Below are positions 15,975-25,712 of a stretch of 46,844 bases of DNA, piece by piece. Source of the stretch: Cytophagales bacterium (GTDB lineage: Bacteria; Bacteroidota; Bacteroidia; Cytophagales; Spirosomataceae); NCBI GenBank assembly GCA_004292855.1, contig RDXN01000073.1, forward strand, positions 1-46,844, given 5' to 3'. Made by a program: the position numbers and the translations under genes. Under the pieces are notes generated by a model, which saw only the letters and a program-made list of their open reading frames with translations, ran no database searches and had not been told where the DNA came from. Each line of letters begins with the position of its first letter. Within the stretch, counting starts at the first letter, position 1.

Positions 15975-18900
15975 ATGAATCAACCCCTACAAACCCCCTT
16001 CCAACTTAAACCCCTTTGGCTGGTTGGCCTGTTGGCTGTGTTGCTGACGGGCTTTGTACCGGCCCGAACCGGGCAGGCGCAGGAACTCCTGAACCGGCGT
16101 ATGTCGATTAGTACCAACAACGAGCCGATCACGCAAGTGCTCGAACGCATTGAGAAGTCGGCTAAGGTCAAGTTCATTTACAGCCCCGAAATCGTGGGAA
16201 CGACCCGGCAAATCACCTTGTCGGTGCGGAACCAACCCCTCGCACGGGTGCTGGAAACCCTGCTGACTCCGCTCGCGCTCACGTATGAGGTTGTGGGTTC
16301 TCAGATTGTCCTGAAACGACTCCGGGCCGCATTGCCCGCTGAAACCGGAAGCCCCAACGGAGCCGATCAGGGGGTGTCGGGCGTGGTGACGGACGAGAAG
16401 GGGGGCGGTTTGCCGGGTGTGAACGTGGTGGTAAAGGGCACTGCATCCGGCACCACCACCGACGTATCGGGTCGATACCAGATTACCCTGCCCACGGGCC
16501 GCACCACGCTGGTGTTCAGTTACGTGGGGTTTATCACGCAGGAGGTGGCCGTGGGTGAGCGCGGCACCGTGAACGTGAGCCTTAAACCCGACAATAAGTC
16601 GCTGTCCGAAGTGGTTGTAGTGGGCTACGGCACCCGCCGACGCGAAGACGTGAGCGGAGCCGTAACGCAGGTGAACGCCGAAATGCTCACCAAGCAACCC
16701 ATCACGTCTATTGATCAAGGGTTGGCCGGGATGGTGCCGGGCGTTTCGCTGCGCGAGGGGTCGGGCGCACCCGGTAGCGGGCCGGAGATTCTGATTCGGG
16801 GTATCAACACCTTTGGTAATAACAAGCCGTTGATTGTGATCGACAACGTGATTTTCGAGAACGGTAACGATCAGAACAACAATCCGTTGGCTCTGCTCAA
16901 CCCCGAAGACGTGGAGACGGTAACGATCCTGAAAGATGCTGCCACAAAGGCCATTTACGGATCACGAGCTACGGCGGGCGTCATTCTGGTAACGACCAAA
17001 CGGGGCCGCGAGGGCAAACCGCGCATTACATTCAACTCAAACGTAGGTCAGGCCACCGTGTTGCCGTTTGAGCGGCCCGACGTGCTGAATGCGACCGAGT
17101 TAGCGCAGTTCTATAAAGACGTAAACATCGACCGCATCCGGTCGGTGAGCGCGGTTTACGCCAACCCCGGCACGCCCGTTCCCGATGAGCTGATTCCGGT
17201 CCAGTTTCGTAATCCGTCGCAGTATGGCGAGGGCACCAACTGGTTCGAGGCCGTAACACGCTCGGCCACCGTGCAAAACCACAATATCAGTGTGAGCGGG
17301 GGCACCGGGGCTGTGAGTTATTACGTTAGTGCCAACTACCTCGGTCAGCAAGGGGTAATTCTTAACAACGACATCCGGCGGATTGCGTTTCGGTCTAATC
17401 TCGACATAAAAATTAGCGATAAACTGCGGTTTGGCTTCAACCTGAACCCCTCGCGTACCGAACAAAACCGCCCCGCCGACGACCCCGCAGCCGGACAATT
17501 CAGTGCGTACAGTACCATCACAAGCACCTACTGGGCCGACCCCAGTTCGCCCATTTATTCGGCTCCGGGCGTGTTCAAATACACCACGCAGGGGAGCCTG
17601 ACGAGCAACTGGACAGCCAACCCGCTGTATCAGATCAACGCCGAGAACGAGCGTCGGCGCGGCAATCAGCTCCTGTTGGGCAGCTATCTGGAGTTTCAGC
17701 CGATCAGGGGGTTGTTCCTCAAAACGAACCTCTCGTTTAGCTACAAACACAACCGTTCCCGCAACTTTCAGCCCTCTACACTGATTGGCGATGGTAGCCT
17801 GACCCCCATATTCCCAAACCTCAACGGGGCGCGGGCCACCCTCTTCCAAGTGGCCACGAACAACCTCATATCGGACAATACCGTGCGCTATGTGCTGGAT
17901 AAAGGCGTTCACAACCTGGAAGTGTTGGCTGGGTTTTCGGTGCAGGACCAGTCGGAAGAGACTTCGTCGCTCAATGCACGCCGGTTGCTCGATGAGAACT
18001 TTCCGCTACCCGATTCAGCAAACGTAGAGCGGGGGGCTGCGAACAATTTCGGTGGTTTTGAGGACTTTAGCCAAAACCGACTGGTGTCGCTTATTGGTCG
18101 AGTGAATTATACACTGGCTAACAAATACATCATGAATTTCTCGGTTCGGCGCGATGGGTCGAGCCGGTTTGGGCGGGACGTTCAATACGGCACGTTTCCG
18201 GCAGGGTCGGTGGCCTGGCGCGTGTCGGAGGAGCCGTTTATGCGTGGCCTCAAGAACCGGGGCGTCGACGAACTCCGGCTCGAAGTGGGCTACGGCATCA
18301 CGGGCAACAACAGCATCACGAGCTACGGCCACCTGGGTCGGGTGACCAACGCGAACTATATTCTGGGCGGCACGAGCGTGCTGGGTAACGCCCTCGCCAC
18401 CCTGCCCAACCCAACCGTGACGTGGGAAGAAAGCCGCCAATTTGACGTGGGTTTGAACGCGTCGCTGTTCAACCGGCGGGTCAATGTGGCCTTTAACGCC
18501 TACCAGCAGATCACGGAGGGCTTACTGGCCGCCATTCCGCTGTCGTGGATCACGGGCTTCGGCAACGTGGTGGGCAATCAGCAGAGCCGTATCCGCAACC
18601 GGGGCTTCGAGGTGCAGCTCGACCTGATTCCGGTGCGCAACAGCCGGTTGGGGCTGGTCTGGAACACGGGCCTGAACGTGTCGGCCTACCGCAACAAAAT
18701 TCTGGACTACTTCGACCCGCGCGGTTTTTTCAGCGGCCTTGCGGCCAACGGAACATCCATTGCGGTCTCGACTCCCGGTCAGCCCATTGGCATGTATCGC
18801 GGCTACAAAATTACGGGTTTGTTTACGGCGGCTGAAATCGCCGATGCCAACGTACCCAAGTACACCGGTGCCCGCGAAGGGAGCCTGAAATGGGTGGACG

Positions 18901-19481
18901 GCGATGGCGACGGCAAGCTCGAAATCGAGGAAGATTACGTAGTACTGGGCAGCCCCCACCCCGATTTGATGTTCGGCTGGAACAACTCGGTGTCGTTTAA
19001 GGGCTTTACACTCCGGGCCATTTTTGCCGGTCAGTTGGGGGGCCTGATCTACGACCTCCGGCGCGAAATCATGTGGAACGTGGATGGTAACTTCAACATC
19101 GACCGCCAAATGCTCGACCGCTGGCGTCCCGGCGACGACCCCGCCAGCAAAACCTTCCCCACGACGGTCTCGCCAACCGGCTCCACGACGCGCTACGTGC
19201 GGTTTCCGTCGGACAACAAGCTGTACGATGGCACCTATGTCGCCCTTAAAAACCTGACCCTGGGCTACAACGTGGGGCAGTTGTTGAAGCGCGAAAAGCT
19301 GGCGTTTGCGCAAGCCGCCGAGGTGTACCTGAGTGTGCGGAACGCGTTTTATCTGGCGTCCTACAAATACGGTAACCCCGAAATCCGTCGCTCCAACGAC
19401 GGGGGCGCGGTTCGGAGCGTAAACTACGGCAGCTACCCTATCTCCCGCACGGTAACGCTGGGGATTAATCTGACATTTTAA
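15975..19481 (+). CDS. SusC/RagA TonB-dependent receptor with STN signalling domain
   Basis: The 1168-aa product has a signal peptide (about 1-36), then an STN domain (RRMSISTNNEPITQVLERIE through ALTYEVVGSQIVL) and a carboxypeptidase-regulatory-like domain (GVVTDEKGGGLPGVNVVVKG). The SusC plug follows (LSEVVVVGYGTRRRED, PEILIRGINTFG, IYGSRATAGVILVTTKRG), and then a large beta-barrel ending in VTLGINLTF. It imports oligosaccharides with the SusD lipoprotein encoded next, powered by TonB-ExbBD. The STN domain implies trans-envelope signalling to the FecR/sigma pair upstream. The ATG at 15975 is preferred: the longer frame starts with GTG inside the inverted repeat. Confidence 0.96.
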   Translation: MNQPLQTPFQLKPLWLVGLLAVLLTGFVPARTGQAQELLNRRMSISTNNEPITQVLERIEKSAKVKFIYSPEIVGTTRQITLSVRNQPLARVLETLLTPLALTYEVVGSQIVLKRLRAALPAETGSPNGADQGVSGVVTDEKGGGLPGVNVVVKGTASGTTTDVSGRYQITLPTGRTTLVFSYVGFITQEVAVGERGTVNVSLKPDNKSLSEVVVVGYGTRRREDVSGAVTQVNAEMLTKQPITSIDQGLAGMVPGVSLREGSGAPGSGPEILIRGINTFGNNKPLIVIDNVIFENGNDQNNNPLALLNPEDVETVTILKDAATKAIYGSRATAGVILVTTKRGREGKPRITFNSNVGQATVLPFERPDVLNATELAQFYKDVNIDRIRSVSAVYANPGTPVPDELIPVQFRNPSQYGEGTNWFEAVTRSATVQNHNISVSGGTGAVSYYVSANYLGQQGVILNNDIRRIAFRSNLDIKISDKLRFGFNLNPSRTEQNRPADDPAAGQFSAYSTITSTYWADPSSPIYSAPGVFKYTTQGSLTSNWTANPLYQINAENERRRGNQLLLGSYLEFQPIRGLFLKTNLSFSYKHNRSRNFQPSTLIGDGSLTPIFPNLNGARATLFQVATNNLISDNTVRYVLDKGVHNLEVLAGFSVQDQSEETSSLNARRLLDENFPLPDSANVERGAANNFGGFEDFSQNRLVSLIGRVNYTLANKYIMNFSVRRDGSSRFGRDVQYGTFPAGSVAWRVSEEPFMRGLKNRGVDELRLEVGYGITGNNSITSYGHLGRVTNANYILGGTSVLGNALATLPNPTVTWEESRQFDVGLNASLFNRRVNVAFNAYQQITEGLLAAIPLSWITGFGNVVGNQQSRIRNRGFEVQLDLIPVRNSRLGLVWNTGLNVSAYRNKILDYFDPRGFFSGLAANGTSIAVSTPGQPIGMYRGYKITGLFTAAEIADANVPKYTGAREGSLKWVDGDGDGKLEIEEDYVVLGSPHPDLMFGWNNSVSFKGFTLRAIFAGQLGGLIYDLRREIMWNVDGNFNIDRQMLDRWRPGDDPASKTFPTTVSPTGSTTRYVRFPSDNKLYDGTYVALKNLTLGYNVGQLLKREKLAFAQAAEVYLSVRNAFYLASYKYGNPEIRRSNDGGAVRSVNYGSYPISRTVTLGINLTF

Positions 19482-19483
19482 TG

Positions 19484-19640
19484 GTCATTCGTTGTCATTA
19501 GTGGTCATTAAATAGTCATTGGTTGTTATCTATTCTGCAAACACCTAACGACGGCGAATGACCGCGCCGGGGGACCGGCGAAGCAAATGACCACCAATGA
19601 CGCCGTGGCAAATGACAATCAATGACGCGAAGCAAATGAC
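19484..19640. repeat. iterated GTCATT / AATGAC array between susC and susD
   Basis: GTCATT occurs at 19484, 19494, 19504 and 19515, at 10-11 bp intervals. The complementary AATGAC follows at 19557, 19586, 19596, 19611, 19621 and 19635. The second half contains a unit of about 25 bp (CAAATGAC..CAATGACGC) present twice, with a third partial copy. The two halves can pair into a long imperfect hairpin. It fills the 166-bp spacer just ahead of the susD start and may set the susC:susD expression ratio or block read-through. Confidence 0.85.
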
Positions 19641-19647
19641 ATTTCTT

Positions 19648-21129
19648 ATGAAACCATACAAACTAACCATAACCCTCCTGGCTCTGAGCATACTCTCGGC
19701 TTGCCAGAAAGACTACCTGAACGTCGATCCGATTGACCGGTACGTGTATTATAACTTCCCGCAGAACGAGAGTCAGGTGGAGCAGGCCGTCGTAGCCTGT
19801 TACCGGAAGGTGTTCCCCATCGTAAACAGTCAGCTCTGGATCTGGGGCGATTTGTTGAGCGACAACACCTCGTTCCGCTACAACCCCACCGACCGGGGTG
19901 GTATCACGATTGAGCAACTCGATGAGTTCATCGCCACTTCCGATAATCCGAACTTCAACGGTTTGTATCAGGAGTCGTTCGAGGGGGTTCAGCGGTCCAA
20001 CTATGTGCTGCAAAACCTGGGCAAGGTGTCGTTTGTGGTGCCCGAAACGAAGACCATTAGAGAAGCCGAAGCGCGGTTTTTCCGGGCCTGGCATTACTTC
20101 AATCTGGTGCGGGTCTACGGCGATATGCCCATCGTGACCGAAGTCCTGACCGAACCCGACCCGAATACAGCCACCCGGTTTCCCCGCCGTCCCGTGGCCG
20201 AGGTGTATAGCCAGGTTATCGTCCCCGACGTACAGTTTGCGGTCGAAAAACTGCCCAAAACGACCACTCAGAAAGGCCGACTCACGCAGGGTGCGGCCCT
20301 GATGTTGCTGGCGAAGGCCTACATGACTCAGAAACGATTTGCCGAGGCCCTTCCGCTCCTGCAAACCACGCTGGGCCTGGGTTACACGCTCAACGCCAAT
20401 TATGTCGACAACTTCGACCCGCTAAAGAAAAACGGCCCCGAATCCATTTTCGAGGTGCAGGCCGACCCCTTACTGGGTTATTCGTTCACGTTTATGAACC
20501 AGTTTACGCCCTGGGGCACCGGCACGACGATCTGGCCCGGCAACTCGAACTCGCGTGGTGGCCTCAACCAGCCCACCGCCGACCTGAACAATGCCTACGA
20601 GAACACCGACCGACGCAAAGCGGTTGTGATTGGCAGCACCGGCACGGGAGCCAACACGATTCTGTACCTGAAAAAGTACCTGTATTGGGATGTCGCCAAC
20701 CGCGCCAATCCGGTCAATTTTCCGATATATCGCTATGCCGATGCCCTTTTGATGCTGGCCGAGTGTCTCAACGAAGCCAGTTTTCCGAATGCGCAGGCGT
20801 TTACGCTCCTGAATCAGGTACGGACACGGGCCGGGTTACCGGCTAAAACGCAGGCCAACACCGTAAAAGCCCTCGCGGTTGATACGCAGGCCGACTTCCG
20901 GCTGGCTATTGAGCAGGAACGGCGGCTGGAGTTGGCGGGGGAGGCCCACCGTTGGTTCGATCTGGTCCGCACAGACCGCGCACAGGCCGTTATGACCGCC
21001 CACGGCACCGCCGAAAAAGCTCTTAAAGCCACCGTCGACCGGAGCGCGTATAGCACCATTCGCCCCATTCAGGCGATCCCGTTCCGCGAGATTCAGCAGT
21101 TTGGCTACACGCAGAACGCGGGGTGGTAA
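19648..21129 (+). CDS. SusD/RagB starch-binding-like outer-membrane lipoprotein
   Basis: The 493-aa product begins with a lipoprotein signal (lipobox LSILSAC, Cys19), so it should be anchored at the cell surface. SusD features follow: YLNVDPIDRYVYYNFP near the N-terminus, the TPR-like helices EARFFRAWHYFNLVRVYGDMP, and the C-terminal FPIYRYADALLMLAECLNEA, LNQVRTRAGLP, IEQERRLELAGEAHRWFDLV and IPFREIQ. It caps the SusC barrel at 15975 and captures glycan. The ATG at 19648 is chosen because the lipoprotein signal begins there; ATGs further upstream fall in the repeat array. Confidence 0.96.
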   Translation: MKPYKLTITLLALSILSACQKDYLNVDPIDRYVYYNFPQNESQVEQAVVACYRKVFPIVNSQLWIWGDLLSDNTSFRYNPTDRGGITIEQLDEFIATSDNPNFNGLYQESFEGVQRSNYVLQNLGKVSFVVPETKTIREAEARFFRAWHYFNLVRVYGDMPIVTEVLTEPDPNTATRFPRRPVAEVYSQVIVPDVQFAVEKLPKTTTQKGRLTQGAALMLLAKAYMTQKRFAEALPLLQTTLGLGYTLNANYVDNFDPLKKNGPESIFEVQADPLLGYSFTFMNQFTPWGTGTTIWPGNSNSRGGLNQPTADLNNAYENTDRRKAVVIGSTGTGANTILYLKKYLYWDVANRANPVNFPIYRYADALLMLAECLNEASFPNAQAFTLLNQVRTRAGLPAKTQANTVKALAVDTQADFRLAIEQERRLELAGEAHRWFDLVRTDRAQAVMTAHGTAEKALKATVDRSAYSTIRPIQAIPFREIQQFGYTQNAGW

Positions 21130-21168
21130 GGAGGTTGGTTGAGTTTTGAGAAGCAAGTTCAAACTGAA

Positions 21169-21213
21169 TTTTTGTCATGGCTCCGGGCCGGGTGGCCGGA
21201 GCCATGACAAAAA
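21169..21213. repeat. 18-bp-arm inverted repeat between susD and the sulfatase gene
   Basis: Arms 21169-21186 and 21196-21213 are perfectly complementary (TTTTTGTCATGGCTCCGG), with a 9-nt loop. The T-run is at the 5' side and the A-run at the 3' side, the reverse of a plus-strand rho-independent terminator. It may be an mRNA-stabilising or processing hairpin within the locus. Confidence 0.85.
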
Positions 21214-21254
21214 CTATCACAGCAAAAAAAATAGATAGTTCAAGCTCTGCCCAC

Positions 21255-22634
21255 ATGAAATACCTACTTTTCCTCCTCCTGCTTTCCCTGACAGCCGCCC
21301 ACGCTCAGCAACGTCAGCCCAATATTGTGTTTATCCTGGCCGACGACCTCGCGCAGGCCGATTTGGGGTGTTATGGCAATCCCTACAACAATACACCTAA
21401 CCTGGATCGGCTGGCTAAAAGCGGCATTCGGTTTACGCAGGCGTATGCGTCGAGTCCGGTGTGTTCGCCTTCGCGGTCGGGTATTATGACGGGGAAGTAC
21501 CCCGCCCGCACCAAATTGACCAACTTTCTGGGGGGCGAACGCACCGACTCAACCTCACCCGTGAACCCGGCCAACTGGACGCGCTTTTTACCTGCCCGCG
21601 AGCAAACCATTGCCGAGCGGCTCAAACCGCTCGGATACCAAACGGGCATGGTGGGCAAATGGCATTTGGGGGGGGGCGGTCCGTCGCACGGCGACTCATT
21701 GGCTCCCTGGGGGCAGGGGTTCGATTATACCCGCGTCATTGGCAAAAACGGGCTGGATTACTACAACTACAGTATTTACGAAGACAGCTATAAGAAGGAA
21801 TTTTTCGACAAGGGTACGACCTACCTGACCGATAAACTGACGGATTACGCCGTGGATTTTTTGCAAAAGCGCGACCCCACCAAGCCGTTTTTTCTGTACC
21901 TATGCTATTCGGCCCCGCACGTGTTTATTGTGCCGCGTGGCGACAAGGTGGGCAAGTACCTGAACAAATACGAGAAGTTCGGCGGGAAGTACAACCCCTA
22001 CTACGGGGCTATGCTCGAAAGTCTCGACGATGGGGTGGGGCGGGTGATGAAGCAACTGGACGATCTGGGCCTAAGCGACAACACGATCATCATTTTCACC
22101 GCCGACAACGGGGGGCTAGGCATCCCCGAACTCGGTCCCATCCCGACCACCGCCGGAAACCTGCGTAAGTGGAAAGGCTTCACCTACGAGGGTGGTACGC
22201 GGGTGCCCGCGCTGCTGGCCTGGAAAGGGCAGGTTGCGCCGAATCAGGTGAGCAACGCCTATTTTATCAACACCGATTACGCGCCCACGTTCATGGACCT
22301 GACCGGCCTCAAACCCGACCCCGCGCTCGACGGGCGGAGCCTGACCCCCCTGCTTCGGAACCCACAGGCGACTTTTGAGCGCGGTCCCATTTACTGGCAT
22401 TATCCGCACTTCAGCAACCAAACGAGCCGCCCGTCGGGGGCCATGCGCGAGGGCAACTGGAAACTGGTGAAGAGCTACGAGACAAACAAAATCGAGTTGT
22501 TCGACCTGGGCAACGACGAGTCCGAATCCCGCGACCTGAGCCAACTCCAACCCGACCGGGCGACCCGTATGCACCAAACGTTTACCACCTGGCTCAAAAG
22601 TGTAGACGCCAACATGCCCATCCTGAAAAAATGA
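21255..22634 (+). CDS. exported sulfatase, formylglycine type (S1 family)
   Basis: The 459-aa product has a signal peptide (1-18, ending AHAQ) and a type I sulfatase domain. NIVFILADDLAQADLGCYGN gives the metal-binding Asp pair. The sulfatase signature Cys70-Ser-Pro-Ser-Arg74 marks Cys70 as the residue converted to formylglycine. Later motifs are KWHLGG, the FTADNGG segment carrying metal ligands, and KGFTYEGGTRVPALLAWKG. It removes sulfate esters from a carbohydrate in the periplasm. It follows susD and overlaps the rhamnosidase gene by 4 nt (ATGA), placing it in the same operon. No formylglycine-generating enzyme gene is in the window. The earlier in-frame ATG at 21177 lies in the hairpin and is not favoured. 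Confidence 0.94.
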   Translation: MKYLLFLLLLSLTAAHAQQRQPNIVFILADDLAQADLGCYGNPYNNTPNLDRLAKSGIRFTQAYASSPVCSPSRSGIMTGKYPARTKLTNFLGGERTDSTSPVNPANWTRFLPAREQTIAERLKPLGYQTGMVGKWHLGGGGPSHGDSLAPWGQGFDYTRVIGKNGLDYYNYSIYEDSYKKEFFDKGTTYLTDKLTDYAVDFLQKRDPTKPFFLYLCYSAPHVFIVPRGDKVGKYLNKYEKFGGKYNPYYGAMLESLDDGVGRVMKQLDDLGLSDNTIIIFTADNGGLGIPELGPIPTTAGNLRKWKGFTYEGGTRVPALLAWKGQVAPNQVSNAYFINTDYAPTFMDLTGLKPDPALDGRSLTPLLRNPQATFERGPIYWHYPHFSNQTSRPSGAMREGNWKLVKSYETNKIELFDLGNDESESRDLSQLQPDRATRMHQTFTTWLKSVDANMPILKK

Positions 22635-24925
22635 AAGCACTGCTTCTGATCCTCTTTCCCCTTTTTAGCCTCGCTCAAGACTACAAGACCATCCGCACCG
22701 ACTGGCGGGCGGGCTGGATTGGCGAGAGTGGCCCCTCGATGCCCAACACCTGGCAACGCTACCGCAAACAGGTTGTGCTTGCAAGCGTGCCCCAATCGGC
22801 GGTGGCCCGGATTAGCTGCGACTCCAAATACTGGCTGTATGTGAACGGGAGGCTGGTGGTGTTTGAAGGACAACTCAAACGCGGCCCCACCCCCAACGAT
22901 ACCTATTTCGACGTCGTCGAACTGGCTCCGTATCTGCAAAAAGGGGTCAACACCATTGCCGTCTTGCTGTGGTATTGGGGGAAGGAGGGTTTTTGCCACA
23001 AAAGCAGCGGCAAAGCTGGACTGTTGTTCGAATTGCAGGCTGGTAATGAGATTGTTGTGGGCGATGCTTCCTGGAGGCTGGCCCCTCATCTGGCGTATGG
23101 CAACAGTCAGCCGCCGTTTCCTAATTTCCGGTTACCCGAGCACAACGTTCGCTACGATGCCCGCATTGATAACGAAAACTGGATTATCCCCGATTTCAAC
23201 GATTCGCGCTGGAAATACGCGGAGTCGCTGGCTAAAGCGGGCGAGGCTCCCTGGGGCAAACTCTGGCAGCGGCCCATTAAAAACTGGCACGACTCAGGGT
23301 GGGTCCGTTACGAAAACCCAACGCCCACCGAGAGTGACGGCACTGTTATTCGTATGAAACTACCTCGAAATCTGACCGTTACGCCCATCTTCACCATCGA
23401 CGCTCCCGATGGCCTATTAGTCGATATTCGGACCGATAATTACAAAGGCGGTAGCGAGTTCAACGTGCGTACCGAATACGTAACCCGGAGCGGGGTGCAG
23501 ACCTTCGAGACGCCTGCCGTGATGAACGGGCACGAGGTGTTGTACTCGTTTCCGAAGGGGGTAAACATTCGGGACCTGTACTATCGCGAAACCCGTTTCA
23601 ACGCCAACTACGTGGGTTCGTTTGCGTCGGACGATGCGTTTCTGGACACACTTTGGAAAAAGAGTCTGTACACCATGAACGTGAACCTGCGCGATGCCAT
23701 CCAGGACCCCGACCGCGAACGGGCACAGTGGTGGGGCGATGCCGTGATTATTCTGGAACAGATTTTTTATAGTTGCGACACGACCTCACAAGCCGCCATC
23801 CGCAAGGCATTCAGCAACCTGTTTGAATGGCAAAAGCCCGATGGGGCGTTGTTTTCGCCTATTCCGGCAGGTAACTGGGACAAAGAACTACCGGCCCAAA
23901 TGCTGGCTGCCGTGGGTCGCTACGGTCTTGGCCAATACATTCACCACTCGGCCGACTCAGCCTTTGTGCGCTATGCCTACCCGTTTGTGAAGCGGTACAT
24001 GGACCTCTGGCAAACCGATGCCAACGGCCTCGTGGTTCACCGCACCGGGGGGTGGGATTGGCACGACTGGGGCGACCGCATCGACGTGCCCGTACTCGAC
24101 AACGCCTGGTATTATCTGGCTCTTGAAACCCAGCGCGACATGGCCCGGCAGTTGGGCTACACCGCCGAGGCCACCCGACTCGATCAGACCCGGCAACGGC
24201 TCAAAGCGGCCTTCCGTACGGCTTTTTGGAAGAACAACCGCTTTGTGTCGGCGGGCTACCCAACCTTTGCCGACGACCGCGCCCAGGGCATGGCCGTGGT
24301 CGCGGGGCTGGCCGACGCCAATCAATGGAAAGCCCTCCGGCCCGTGTTGGATACGACGTTTATTGCCGGGCCTTATCTTGAAAAATATATCCTGGAAGCT
24401 TATTTCCAGATGAACGACGCCGATGCGGGCCTAAGTCGGATGAAAAATCGGTATCGAAAAATGGTTGAGTCGCCCATTTCGACGCTCTGGGAGGGTTGGG
24501 ACATTGGCAGCGCGACCTACGGGGGCGGCACTTACAATCACGGCTGGTCGGGTGGACCGTTGAGCTTGCTGTCGGGCTACGTGGCCGGCCTTGCCCCCGA
24601 CCTGCCGGGTTATACGCGTTTCCGCGTCCGGCCCCAACCCGGTTCGCTCCGGCGCATCGATACCCGCACCGAAACCGTTCGGGGCACGATCCGTACCGCG
24701 TTCCGGCGCGAAAACGGCCAAACCCGCCTAACGGTCAACGTTCCCCCCGGCACCGAGGCCACGCTGAGCCTGCCCGCCGATCCGACCCAAACGAAAACCC
24801 TCACGCTGAATGGAAAATCGGTCTGGAAAAATGGTCGCGGCATGAGTTCGGTCTTTCGAGGAGTCGACGGCGGCTATCTGACGGTGGCCGTAGGACCGGG
24901 GCAATGGACGCTGGTTGGGCAGTAG
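22631..24925 (+). CDS. GH78-like alpha-L-rhamnosidase
   Basis: The 764-aa product has a short signal peptide (1-15, ending SLAQ). Beta-sandwich regions follow, with SKYWLYVNGRLVVFEGQLKR and DTYFDVVELAPYLQKGVNTI as in rhamnosidase N-terminal domains, and then a six-hairpin catalytic domain. The segment Asp361-Arg-Glu-Arg-Ala-Gln-Trp-Trp-Gly-Asp370 aligns with the GH78 D-E-R..W..DA region holding the likely general acid. YNHGWSGGPLSLLSGYVAGL and a C-terminal beta-sandwich close it. It should release alpha-L-rhamnose or a similar terminal sugar. It overlaps the sulfatase gene by 4 nt, so desulfation and rhamnoside cleavage are probably coupled steps. Exact linkage is unknown; a related six-hairpin glycosidase activity cannot be excluded. 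Confidence 0.85.
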   Translation: MKALLLILFPLFSLAQDYKTIRTDWRAGWIGESGPSMPNTWQRYRKQVVLASVPQSAVARISCDSKYWLYVNGRLVVFEGQLKRGPTPNDTYFDVVELAPYLQKGVNTIAVLLWYWGKEGFCHKSSGKAGLLFELQAGNEIVVGDASWRLAPHLAYGNSQPPFPNFRLPEHNVRYDARIDNENWIIPDFNDSRWKYAESLAKAGEAPWGKLWQRPIKNWHDSGWVRYENPTPTESDGTVIRMKLPRNLTVTPIFTIDAPDGLLVDIRTDNYKGGSEFNVRTEYVTRSGVQTFETPAVMNGHEVLYSFPKGVNIRDLYYRETRFNANYVGSFASDDAFLDTLWKKSLYTMNVNLRDAIQDPDRERAQWWGDAVIILEQIFYSCDTTSQAAIRKAFSNLFEWQKPDGALFSPIPAGNWDKELPAQMLAAVGRYGLGQYIHHSADSAFVRYAYPFVKRYMDLWQTDANGLVVHRTGGWDWHDWGDRIDVPVLDNAWYYLALETQRDMARQLGYTAEATRLDQTRQRLKAAFRTAFWKNNRFVSAGYPTFADDRAQGMAVVAGLADANQWKALRPVLDTTFIAGPYLEKYILEAYFQMNDADAGLSRMKNRYRKMVESPISTLWEGWDIGSATYGGGTYNHGWSGGPLSLLSGYVAGLAPDLPGYTRFRVRPQPGSLRRIDTRTETVRGTIRTAFRRENGQTRLTVNVPPGTEATLSLPADPTQTKTLTLNGKSVWKNGRGMSSVFRGVDGGYLTVAVGPGQWTLVGQ

Positions 24926-24928
24926 TCC

Positions 24929-25708
24929 TTAAATCGAGACCCAAAGCAACGATACAAACGACAGGTAAACGACCACCTCGGTGAGCTGTTGGGTGGCCCC
25001 CAGGCAGTCGCCCGTGTAGCCGCCAATCCATTTTTTGAAGAAATGGGCCAACCGCCAGCGCACAAGCCATAGGGGCACCAGGAAGGCAAGATAAATTGGG
25101 AGACCTGTGTAAATCGCCAGGATGAGCAGGGGTAAAAGACCAAACAAGGCGGCTATCGCAAACTGCGCGTCGGTGATACCTTTTGCTACGGGTTTCACTT
25201 TGCTCGTTTCGTCGAGCCGGGCATAGGGCAGTACACGCATCATGGAGGTAGCGAACAATCGACTCAGGCTGTGCGCCGAGATGTACTTGAGCGCGACAGC
25301 TACGCCAAACGCTTCGACGCCCAGCATGCTTTTGAGTGCGAAGTACTTCACCGCCAGCAGTAACCCCAGCCCTACAGACCCGTAGGTGCCCAGTCGGCTG
25401 TCTTTCATGATGGTCAGAATCTGCTCCGCCGACCAGCCCCCGCCAAACCCGTCGCAAACGTCGGCGAAACCATCTTCGTGGAAAGCACCCGTTACCCAAA
25501 CGGTCGAGATCATGCTGAACAAAACGGCCAATTCGGGCGGAAACAGGATGCTGCCCACCCAGTAGACGCCCACCCCGATGCCGCCCACGATCCAGCCGAT
25601 GAGCGGGAAGAAGATTGTGGAGCGGTTCAGTAAATCCTCGGAATGGTCGATACCTTTGGGCACCGGCAACCGGGTGTAAAACATCAGGGCAGTCCAGAAA
25701 AGCTGCAT
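24929..25708 (-). CDS. cobS: adenosylcobinamide-GDP ribazoletransferase
   Basis: The 259-aa product is a polytopic membrane protein of the CobS family, which joins adenosylcobinamide-GDP with alpha-ribazole in the last assembly steps of cobalamin. It opens with FWTALMFYTRLPVP, continues with FFPLIGWIVGGIGVGVYW, and carries the conserved acidic loop FHEDGFADVCDGFGGGWS and IMKDSRLGTYGSVGLGLLLA. It lies 4 bp behind moxR in the same direction and converges on the rhamnosidase with 3 bp between. No other corrin genes are adjacent; a CobC-like gene is at 10222-10830, so the nucleotide-loop pathway is scattered here. Confidence 0.94.
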   Translation of the reverse strand: MQLFWTALMFYTRLPVPKGIDHSEDLLNRSTIFFPLIGWIVGGIGVGVYWVGSILFPPELAVLFSMISTVWVTGAFHEDGFADVCDGFGGGWSAEQILTIMKDSRLGTYGSVGLGLLLAVKYFALKSMLGVEAFGVAVALKYISAHSLSRLFATSMMRVLPYARLDETSKVKPVAKGITDAQFAIAALFGLLPLLILAIYTGLPIYLAFLVPLWLVRWRLAHFFKKWIGGYTGDCLGATQQLTEVVVYLSFVSLLWVSI

Positions 25709-25712
25709 ACGC

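Noticed and set aside
21169-21213. Rho-independent terminator after susD
   Set aside because: The T-run is 5' and the A-run 3' on the plus strand, opposite to a terminator; kept only as a hairpin repeat.
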